From UBA1723 sp045629285 (GTDB lineage: Bacteria; Bacteroidota; Bacteroidia; Bacteroidales; Paludibacteraceae), in contig JAZQQY010000029.1 of the NCBI GenBank assembly GCA_045629285.1, positions 124,001 through 188,000 of the forward strand: 64,000 nt of DNA, in the 5' to 3' direction. Below are positions 57,794 through 64,000 of the stretch, one piece after another. The position numbers were made by a program, and so were the translations under genes. The stretch's first letter is position 1. The number at the start of each line of letters is the position of its first letter. The notes beneath the pieces were generated by a model. It ran no database searches. It saw only the letters and a program-made list of their open reading frames with translations, and was not told where the DNA came from.

Positions 57794-59125
57794 ATGAAAA
57801 TTGTAATTGCAGGTGCAGGTGCCGTGGGAGGTCATTTGGCAAAACTGTTGTCAAGAGAAAACCATGACATCACACTTATTGACGATGACCCATCAAGACT
57901 AAGAAGTTTGGAAAACTCCTACGACTTAAGTGTGCTTGAAGGTTCAGCAACTTCTCTTACAGTTCTTCGTAATGCAGGTGTGAGCGAGGCAGATTTGTTT
58001 GTCGGTGTAACAAAGAACGAGAGCCAAAACCTTAACGCTTGCATCTTAGCCCATGAACTTGGCGCCAAAAAGACAGTCGCACGTGTAGATAGCGAGGATT
58101 TGATGGAGCAGGAAAACAGAGCCATCCTTGCTAAACTAGGCGTTGAAAAACTAATCTATCCTGAATTGTTGGCTGCAGAGGAAATCGCAAAGTCTATCCG
58201 TCAGAGCTGGGTAAGACAGTGGATCGACTTTAACGGAGGCAAACTACTTGTGCTTGGCGTTAAGGTGAGAGACAACGCCCCAATCGTCAACAAACGATTG
58301 ATGGACTTGAAAGGCAGCCAAAACTACCGTATCGTAACAATCAAACGTGAAGAAGAGACTATCATCCCAGGCGGTTATACAGAAATCCTTGCCGGCGACG
58401 TTGTCTATTTCATCACAACTCCAGACTATATCGACGATGTCCGTAAACAGGCAGGAAAGACGCTTTACACAGTTAAGGATATGATTGTCGTAGGCGGAGG
58501 GAAAATCGCAGTCAAGACAGTCAAGGAACTCGGAGGCATCAACATCAAGATGTTTGAGAAAGACGAGAAAAAAGTCAGAAAACTTGTTGAGCAAGAGATC
58601 GGTGATGCACTTGTATTGCAGGGCGACGCTACTGATATCGAACTGCTTAAGGATGAGAACATAGACGATGCCGATGCATTCGTAGCATTGACAGATAATT
58701 CAGAAGCCAATATTCTTGCATGCCTTGCCGCACGTCGACACGGAGTACAGAAGATTGTGGCAGAAGTGGAGAATGTCGACTATATTCCATTGGCAGAAAG
58801 AATGGATATCGGTGTGATCATCAACAAAATGGAAATCGCAGCTACATATATCTATCGTCTTACTTTAGGTTCTGATATCCGTAAGGTGAAACGAATGAGC
58901 TACGCAGATGCGGAAATCGTGGAATTCACAGCAAAAGAGGGATCTCAAATCACAAAAGGATTCGTCAAAGACCTTAAACTTCCACACAATATCTTCATCG
59001 GTGGAGTGATTAGAAACGACGAAAGCTTCATCGTCAACGGTATGTCTGAAATATTCGCAGGCGACAAAGTAGTTGTGTTCTGCTTGAAATCAAGTATTAA
59101 ACGAGTAGGCGAACTATTCAACTAA
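57794..59125 (+). CDS. trkA: Trk system potassium uptake protein TrkA
   Basis: 443-residue cytosolic regulator of the TrkH channel. It is a tandem of two RCK units: each has an NAD/ATP-binding Rossmann part (GAGAVGGHLAKLL at 7-19 and VGGGKIAVKTVKELG at about 233) and a TrkA-C domain (LVLGVKVRDNAPIVNKRL; VEFTAKEGSQITKGFV). LEGSATSLTVLRNAGVSEAD and LQGDATDIELLKDENIDDAD are the matching second nucleotide-site strands. It has its own promoter and is one base before trkH. Confidence 0.96.
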   Translation: MKIVIAGAGAVGGHLAKLLSRENHDITLIDDDPSRLRSLENSYDLSVLEGSATSLTVLRNAGVSEADLFVGVTKNESQNLNACILAHELGAKKTVARVDSEDLMEQENRAILAKLGVEKLIYPELLAAEEIAKSIRQSWVRQWIDFNGGKLLVLGVKVRDNAPIVNKRLMDLKGSQNYRIVTIKREEETIIPGGYTEILAGDVVYFITTPDYIDDVRKQAGKTLYTVKDMIVVGGGKIAVKTVKELGGINIKMFEKDEKKVRKLVEQEIGDALVLQGDATDIELLKDENIDDADAFVALTDNSEANILACLAARRHGVQKIVAEVENVDYIPLAERMDIGVIINKMEIAATYIYRLTLGSDIRKVKRMSYADAEIVEFTAKEGSQITKGFVKDLKLPHNIFIGGVIRNDESFIVNGMSEIFAGDKVVVFCLKSSIKRVGELFN

Positions 59126-59126
59126 G

Positions 59127-60608
59127 ATGAAGAGATCACTAATCGACAAAAAAGCAGTAGCCCTAACACTCGGCTCACTATTGGCATTCGAAGCCTTCTT
59201 CCTGCTGATATGCCTTATTGTGTCGATATGCTACGGTGAGGACGACATTCTTTCTCTTGCAATCACCACAGTGATTACCGCAGCAATCGGAACATACAGC
59301 ATAATCGCCACAAGAAAAAAGAGAGGTGAGTCTGAAATCAAGTTGGGAAGACGTGAAGGATACCTGATTGTGTCGTTGGTGTGGGTAGTATTCTCTTTAT
59401 TCGGAGCCCTTCCCTACTTCATCGGCGGTTATACAGAATCGTTCACTGACGCATATTTCGAAACGATATCAGGTTTTTCAACTACAGGAGCTACCATTTT
59501 CACAAACGTAGAATTTCTACCTCACGGCATAGCGTTATGGCGTTCTGCCACACAATGGGTCGGAGGCATGGGAATCATTGTCTTGTCGCTTGCCATCCTG
59601 CCATTCTTGGGAGTCGGAGGTATGCAGCTTTACATTGCCGAAGTGACAGGTCCTACCAAAGACAAACTCACTCCACGAGTGATGCAGACAGCCCAGATGC
59701 TTTATGGAGCTTACATTGCTATCACATTATCAGAGGTGATATTCTTCAGCATCGGAGGCATGGGGATTTTTGATTCGGTATGCCATGCGATGACCACAAT
59801 ATCAACAGGAGGATTTTCTACTAAAAACGATGGAATCCTATATTGGAATTCACCACTTTTGGAATATATCGTTTGTTTCTACATGGTATTGGCAGGTGTC
59901 AACTTCATGGTGACATACACTTTGATGAAAGGCGATTTTTCAAAAGCCAAGAAAAGTGAAGAATTCAACATCTACATTTTGCTTAACATCGTAATCACAA
60001 TATTGGTGTTCGCAAGTTTGCTCTATACCAACCTAAATCATCATCTGGACACAGAAGACACATTCCGTACTGCCCTATTCGAGTCGACGGCAATGGTTTC
60101 AGGCACAGGCTACATCTACACAGACATCAGCCAATGGCATCCGTTCATTTGGGGTGTGCTGTTTCTATGTATGATCATCGGAGGTAGTGCTGGCAGTGCC
60201 AGCGGTGGTATCAAGATAATGCGTGTACTGTTGTTGGTGAAAAACAGCTACTTAGAGTTCAAACGTCTGCTTCACCCACAGGCCGTCATACCAGTGAAGC
60301 TTAACAATAAAGTGGTGCAGGACAATATCATCACAAACATCCTTGCCTACGTAGTGATTTTCTGCGGCACTAGTTTGGTAAGCATAATTGTTTTCATGTT
60401 GTTTGGCAACGACTTCACTGAATCAGTAGGTATGGCCATCACATGTTTGAGCAACGTCGGCCCTGGATTGGCATCACAGACTAACGGAGTATTCGCCTAC
60501 CAACCTGACTTCATCAAATGGTTTATGGGCGTACTTATGCTCATCGGTCGACTTGAGATATTCACTGTGTTGTTCATATTGACACCGGTGTTCTGGAAAA
60601 AGAGTTGA
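59127..60608 (+). CDS. trkH: Trk system potassium channel TrkH
   Basis: 493-residue membrane protein with four membrane-pore-membrane repeats. Selectivity-filter-like segments can be seen: SGFSTTGATIF, ISTGGFSTKN, SGTGYIYTD and LSNVGPG. The conserved GGSAGSASGGIKIMR lies before repeat 4, and the intramembrane gate region around it is present. With TrkA it takes up K+ for turgor and pH control. The start is one base after the trkA stop, so expression is tightly matched. An acyl-CoA thioesterase gene follows 25 bases on. Confidence 0.95.
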   Translation: MKRSLIDKKAVALTLGSLLAFEAFFLLICLIVSICYGEDDILSLAITTVITAAIGTYSIIATRKKRGESEIKLGRREGYLIVSLVWVVFSLFGALPYFIGGYTESFTDAYFETISGFSTTGATIFTNVEFLPHGIALWRSATQWVGGMGIIVLSLAILPFLGVGGMQLYIAEVTGPTKDKLTPRVMQTAQMLYGAYIAITLSEVIFFSIGGMGIFDSVCHAMTTISTGGFSTKNDGILYWNSPLLEYIVCFYMVLAGVNFMVTYTLMKGDFSKAKKSEEFNIYILLNIVITILVFASLLYTNLNHHLDTEDTFRTALFESTAMVSGTGYIYTDISQWHPFIWGVLFLCMIIGGSAGSASGGIKIMRVLLLVKNSYLEFKRLLHPQAVIPVKLNNKVVQDNIITNILAYVVIFCGTSLVSIIVFMLFGNDFTESVGMAITCLSNVGPGLASQTNGVFAYQPDFIKWFMGVLMLIGRLEIFTVLFILTPVFWKKS

Positions 60609-60630
60609 TTAATATTGACAAAAACGTACT
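60608..60630. repeat. TTAAYATTGACRAAAACG-type tract, copy 1
   Basis: GATTAATATTGACAAAAACG in the trkH-thioesterase gap; similar tracts at 61038-61080 and inside the chromate transporter gene (61617-61680). Confidence 0.5.
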
Positions 60631-60633
60631 GCT

Positions 60634-61038
60634 ATGGCAATAGTAAAGAAAGAATACATATTTGAAGAGAAGTTTAAGGTTCGCGACTACGAGTGTGACC
60701 TACAAGGAATCGTAAACAATGCTAATTATCAGCATTATACAGAGCATGCACGTCATGAGTTTCTTTTGTCTCGCAACATCAGTTTCGCAGATCTACACAA
60801 TAAAGGCATCGACGCAGTAGTGGCAAGAATCAGCATCGACTACAAGAAATCGTTGAAGAGCGGAGACGAGTTCGTCTGCAAACTGTACGTTGAGAAAGAA
60901 GGAATCAAATATGTGTTCTATCAGGACATCTACCGTCTCTCCGACAACGCATTATGCACAAAGGCAAAAGTAGAGACAGTCTGCTTGGTCAACGGCAAAT
61001 TAGTAGCATCTTGTCCTGAACTTGACGTGCTTTTGTAA
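60634..61038 (+). CDS. acyl-CoA thioesterase, 4HBT (hotdog) fold
   Basis: 134 residues of the YbgC/4-hydroxybenzoyl-CoA thioesterase type. VRDYECDLQGIVNNANYQHY contains the Asp-x6-Asn block of the active site (Asp in ECDLQGIVNN), followed by TEHARHEFL and a hotdog strand set (RISIDYKKSLKSGDEFVCKL). It hydrolyses an acyl-CoA; chain length cannot be told. It is 25 bases after trkH. The intergenic region on each side carries the same AACGAAAACG-like repeat. Confidence 0.9.
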   Translation: MAIVKKEYIFEEKFKVRDYECDLQGIVNNANYQHYTEHARHEFLLSRNISFADLHNKGIDAVVARISIDYKKSLKSGDEFVCKLYVEKEGIKYVFYQDIYRLSDNALCTKAKVETVCLVNGKLVASCPELDVLL

Positions 61039-61078
61039 TTAACATTGACGAAAACGATAACGAAAACGAAAACGGAAA
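61039..61078. repeat. GAAAACG repeat tract, copy 2
   Basis: After TTAACATTGACG, units GAAAACGATAACGAAAACGA repeat up to the GTG start of the chromate transporter gene. Confidence 0.6.
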
Positions 61079-61081
61079 AAC

Positions 61082-61714
61082 GTGAGACTATATTTCGACC
61101 TATTCACAACCTTCCTAAAGATAGGAAGTTTCACCCTTGGAGGCGGATACGCAATGCTGGCATTAGTGGAGCAAGCGGTAGTGAGACAGAAAAAATGGAT
61201 TGAAGAGGACGAATTCTGGAAGATGATCACCATAGTGCAGTCGCTTCCTGGAGTTTTTGCTATCAACACAGCCCTATACGTCGGCTATAGAATAGCAGGA
61301 AAAGCAGGAGCCACTTTTTCATTTATCGGAGCGGTGTTACCATCGTTGGTGATTATCGGAGCCATCAGCACATGTTTTCAGGAGTTCAGAGAAAATGAGA
61401 CGGTCATGAAAGTGTTCTCTGGTATCCGACCATGTGTAGTGGCTTTAATCCTTGCACCGTCGGTAAGAATGTTCATCAAGACTAAGCTTTCGTTGAAATA
61501 TCTGCCAATTCCTATTTTGGTGGCAGCGGTGGTCGTCTTTCTGAAGATGTCCCCCGTCTACATCATCATGGCAACAATCGCATGTGCTTTAGGTTGGGAA
61601 TACTGGAAGTTTAAGGACGTTAACGTTGACGCTAACGAAAACGAGGACGAGGATGAAAACGAGAACGAGGAGAAAGCTGAAGAATTTATCTCGTCAAAGA
61701 AAGAAAACGATTAA
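61082..61714 (+). CDS. chromate transporter, short (CHR) subunit 1, with acidic repeat tail
   Basis: 210 residues, one CHR domain (about 1-180). It opens MRLYFDLFTTFLKIGSFTLG, then GGGYAMLALVEQAVV with the conserved GGGYAM, and VQSLPGVFAINTALYVGYRI. The GTG at 61082 is the start, directly after the repeat tract. Short CHR proteins work as pairs and export chromate or a related anion. The last ~28 residues (ANENEDEDENENEEKAEEF) are acidic and encoded by the same AACGAAAACGA-type repeat that precedes the gene. It is 12 bases before the second subunit. Confidence 0.9.
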   Translation: MRLYFDLFTTFLKIGSFTLGGGYAMLALVEQAVVRQKKWIEEDEFWKMITIVQSLPGVFAINTALYVGYRIAGKAGATFSFIGAVLPSLVIIGAISTCFQEFRENETVMKVFSGIRPCVVALILAPSVRMFIKTKLSLKYLPIPILVAAVVVFLKMSPVYIIMATIACALGWEYWKFKDVNVDANENEDEDENENEEKAEEFISSKKEND

Positions 61715-61726
61715 AGATTTGAAGAA

Positions 61727-62287
61727 ATGGATATGATATTATACTTGAAGCTGTTCTGGAGTTTCTTCAAAATCGGACTATTCGGTTTTGGTGGCGGATA
61801 CGGAATGATCTCAATGATCCAGTTTGACGTCGTTGACAAGAACCAATGGATGACCAACAGTGAGTTTGCCGACATCCTCGCATTGTCGCAGATGACACCC
61901 GGACCAATCTCCATCAACTGTGCCACATACATTGGCTACAACCAAGGAGGATTATTCGGAGCCTTATTCACGACCTTCGCTTTATGTTTGCCGACGGTGC
62001 TCATGATGGCAGCAGTAATCACATGGTTGTTCAAGAATAAGGAAAACCACTACGTTAAAAGATTGCTCTCGTCCCTAAATCCAATCGTAGTCGGATTGAT
62101 CTTCTCGGCAGGTATGCTGATGATGTTCACGACTGATAATGGATCAATAATGGTCAACAAAGAGAACTTTATTGGTTTCGAGAGTGCTATAGTCTGCGCA
62201 GTTGTTTTTATAGCCACATACTTCTTTAAGATAAATCCGATATATTTGATTATACTAAGCGGCATTTTCGGATATTTTTACTATTGA
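61727..62287 (+). CDS. chromate transporter, short (CHR) subunit 2
   Basis: 186-residue second half of the pair. It opens LYLKLFWSFFKIGLFGFG, then GGYGMISMIQFDVVDK, and ALSQMTPGPISINCATYIGY carries the family's conserved TPGPI. Five to six membrane helices follow, and it lacks the acidic tail of subunit 1. Two anti-oriented CHR subunits form the working transporter. It starts 12 bases after subunit 1 and is followed 33 bases later by an MFS gene. Confidence 0.92.
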   Translation: MDMILYLKLFWSFFKIGLFGFGGGYGMISMIQFDVVDKNQWMTNSEFADILALSQMTPGPISINCATYIGYNQGGLFGALFTTFALCLPTVLMMAAVITWLFKNKENHYVKRLLSSLNPIVVGLIFSAGMLMMFTTDNGSIMVNKENFIGFESAIVCAVVFIATYFFKINPIYLIILSGIFGYFYY

Positions 62288-62320
62288 CAAACAGCACTTT
62301 AAACACTATTATCTTCATTT

Positions 62321-63490
62321 ATGACACGCAATGAAAAAAGAGAAACTGCCGCTGTGCAGACGGCATTTCTCATCATCGGATGTCTGGAAGCAGCATGGGC
62401 TCCGATGGTACCATTTGTAAAGAAAGAGTTTTCGCTCGACGAGCAACAGCTTGGCATGCTTCTGTTGTGCACAGGTCTTGGAAGCATCCTCGGACTACCG
62501 TTTGCCGGCCCCACATGCAAGCGATTCGGAGCCAAACAGACAATCTACACCTGCGGCATCCTACTCGCCATATCATTAGCTGTAGTGTCATCAATGGTCA
62601 ATCTTTGGTTGACAGCCGTTATGCTGGTGGTATTTGGATTCAGCACAGTAGGAATAGACGTGTCCGCTAATGTCAACGGAGTGACGCTGGAAGAAGATTA
62701 CCAAAAGCCGTTGATGTCCGGATTCCATGCAGGCTATTCCCTCGGCACACTTATAGGAGCCGCAGCAATGAGTATGTTGCTGACATTCAATTTCGAAATA
62801 CATTGGGCGACGCTTCTTATTCTTGTGTTCGTGTTGACGGCATTCTTCTTCGGCTGCAAAAGTCTGCTCGGAAAAGATGATCTCAACACAGAGAAGAAAG
62901 CCGCAGAAGACGACAAGAAACATCAGAGATTCTATATTCCGCCGCTTGTGCTTTTGGTCGGCATGATGTGCTTCATATTCTACGCCTCCGAAGCATCAGT
63001 CATGAACTGGTCGGCGGTTTTCGTCAATCAGGAAAGAGGCATCGACATCAAATACGCGGGCTACGTCTACACATCTTTTGCCATCATGATGACATGCATG
63101 AGGTTTATTGGCAACAATACCGTCCGCAGATTCGGAGCCAAGAGAGTCGTGATGGTAGGAGCGCTACTAGTGGCTTTAGGATTCATCACAGTAGCCACAG
63201 TGCCGCATATAATAGGAACCGTAATTGGTTTTGGGTTAGTAGGGTTCGGAGCAGCCAACATTGTGCCGCAGCTTATTTCACATGCAGGCAAGATACCAGG
63301 CATGGCCATACAGACGACCATCAGCATCGTCAACGGACTTGGCTTCACCGGACTACTTCTTGGACCAGGCATTATCGGACATTGCGCAAAAGAATACGGG
63401 CTACCAGCCACATTCGTAGGAATCGGAATATTATGCGGATGCGTGATGATTGGAGCACGATTCCTTAAATGGGAAAATTCTAAATGCTAA
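62321..63490 (+). CDS. MFS transporter
   Basis: 389 residues with 12 transmembrane helices. The signature between helices 2 and 3 reads GLPFAGPTCKRFGAKQTIYT (the GxxxDRxGRR-like loop), repeated after helix 8 as RFIGNNTVRRFGAKRVVMVG. The relation FSLDEQQLGMLLLCTGLGSI and a second-half SVMNWSAVFVNQERGI resemble sugar or nucleoside permeases (fucose-permease-like), but the substrate is uncertain. It is downstream of the chromate transporters, and dapA has its own promoter after it. Confidence 0.9.
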   Translation: MTRNEKRETAAVQTAFLIIGCLEAAWAPMVPFVKKEFSLDEQQLGMLLLCTGLGSILGLPFAGPTCKRFGAKQTIYTCGILLAISLAVVSSMVNLWLTAVMLVVFGFSTVGIDVSANVNGVTLEEDYQKPLMSGFHAGYSLGTLIGAAAMSMLLTFNFEIHWATLLILVFVLTAFFFGCKSLLGKDDLNTEKKAAEDDKKHQRFYIPPLVLLVGMMCFIFYASEASVMNWSAVFVNQERGIDIKYAGYVYTSFAIMMTCMRFIGNNTVRRFGAKRVVMVGALLVALGFITVATVPHIIGTVIGFGLVGFGAANIVPQLISHAGKIPGMAIQTTISIVNGLGFTGLLLGPGIIGHCAKEYGLPATFVGIGILCGCVMIGARFLKWENSKC

Positions 63491-63527
63491 ATGCAAAATA
63501 ATTTGTGTATAATCGGCAAAAGTTTAT

Positions 63528-63535
63528 TATTTTTG
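63528..63535 (+). promoter_or_regulatory. -7 promoter element of dapA
   Basis: TATTTTTG, 33 bases before the ATG at 63568. Confidence 0.65.
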
Positions 63536-63567
63536 CATCATTAGTACTTTGAAGAAAACAAGAAACA

Positions 63568-64000
63568 ATGGATACATTTACGTTACAGGGTTCAATTGCA
63601 GCATTGGTAACGCCGTTTAATGCCGACGGATCAATCGATTACGCATCGTATGACGCACTTTTGGACTTTCATTTGGAGAATGGCACATCAGGTGTCGTAG
63701 TGTGTGGAACAACAGGTGAGACTCCGACATTGAGCGAGAAAGAAGACGCTCAGATGTTCGAGCACACAATGAAGCGTATCGGTGGCAAGATGACTGTTAT
63801 CGCCGGAACAGGTAGCAACAGCACAGCGTCGTGCATCAGCTACACAAAGAACGCAGCATCATCAGGTGTTGATGCAGTTTTGGTGGTTGGCCCATACTAC
63901 AACAAGCCTACAGCTGAAGGCATGTACCTTCACTTCGCAGAGCTTGCCAACAATGTAAATCTTCCTATCATCCTATATAATGTACCAGGACGTACAGGTT
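63568..64000 (+). CDS. dapA: 4-hydroxy-tetrahydrodipicolinate synthase (5' part)
   Basis: The window ends inside this gene after 144 codons. It begins MDTFTLQGSIAALVTPFN. CGTTGETPTLSEKED is the substrate-binding loop, VVGPYYNKPTAEGMY carries the conserved Tyr pair, and ILYNVPGRTG precedes the catalytic Tyr/Lys region. The product condenses pyruvate with aspartate semialdehyde for lysine and diaminopimelate (cell-wall) synthesis. The Schiff-base Lys lies beyond the window. Confidence 0.96.
   Translation, partial: MDTFTLQGSIAALVTPFNADGSIDYASYDALLDFHLENGTSGVVVCGTTGETPTLSEKEDAQMFEHTMKRIGGKMTVIAGTGSNSTASCISYTKNAASSGVDAVLVVGPYYNKPTAEGMYLHFAELANNVNLPIILYNVPGRTG

Noticed and set aside
62968..63468. 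A 166-codon open frame inside the MFS gene
   Set aside because: It is another frame of the same strand, rich in His/Arg/Ser as expected from a shifted frame; the MFS reading is the recognisable one.

Overview
The window is a stretch of ordinary chromosome from a member of the Bacteroidota, most likely the order Bacteroidales. The evidence is: many promoters of the Bacteroides type (TAnnTTTG at -7, sometimes with TTTG about 19 bases upstream), almost no Shine-Dalgarno sequences, lipoproteins with an acidic stretch after the lipobox Cys, a PorQ-like type IX secretion gene, and lineage-typical families (DUF4290, DUF4301, DUF4403, DUF4922, IPT-containing glycan-binding lipoproteins). No prophage, insertion sequence, integrase, rRNA operon or CRISPR array is visible.

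Layout. 1-3.2 kb: 3' end of dnaX with an A10 slippage site, a small unknown gene, a J-domain protein with a probable frameshifted membrane gene before it, tRNA-Cys(GCA), a CPBP membrane protease and a DUF4250 protein. 3.2-8.2 kb (minus): UvrD-like helicase, phosphoesterase, MATE and EamA transporters. 8.3-13.8 kb: a TerB/degenerate-J membrane protein, hpt, adk, a membrane protein, serS and a Sel1-acetyltransferase fusion. 13.9-19.8 kb: envelope genes, namely two paralogous IPT/glycan-binding-type lipoproteins bracketing cls, a SufT-like gene, lpxH and a small Cys-rich lipoprotein. 20-24.8 kb: nucleoside phosphorylase, DUF4290, porQ, cmk, ispH and a META lipoprotein. 24.9-29.2 kb: a restriction-helicase remnant, an amidase, mnmA, a HigBA-type toxin-antitoxin pair and a DUF2809 protein.

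29.2-32.0 kb is a small regulon: creD, two membrane proteins and a winged-helix regulator. Each of its three promoters carries the palindrome ACTTTG-N5-CAAAGT over the -7 box. 32.1-33.6 kb holds a DUF4301 gene. 34.0-42.1 kb is a tightly packed five-gene cluster: secreted amidase with a golvesin-like insert and FN3 domain, two-part glycosyltransferase, an uncharacterised protein that seems to share the glycosyltransferase's N-terminal module, a DUF4922 HxHxQ nucleotidylyltransferase-like protein, and an SGNH/CE2-like esterase lipoprotein. This cluster is the best candidate here for an undescribed pathway. It is followed by a radical SAM/SPASM gene paired with a small HExxH membrane protein, and by outer-membrane barrel genes.

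45.2-52 kb: tig, clpP, clpX, recQ and a sugar nucleotidyltransferase (protein quality control and DNA repair). 52-64 kb: a nuclease, a barrel protein, an operon of GT2, DUF2007, mazG and DUF4403, then trkA-trkH, a thioesterase, paired short chromate transporters, an MFS permease and the start of dapA. A dispersed palindromic repeat with AGACG...CGTCT arms occurs at least eight times between genes and at some sites serves as a terminator.
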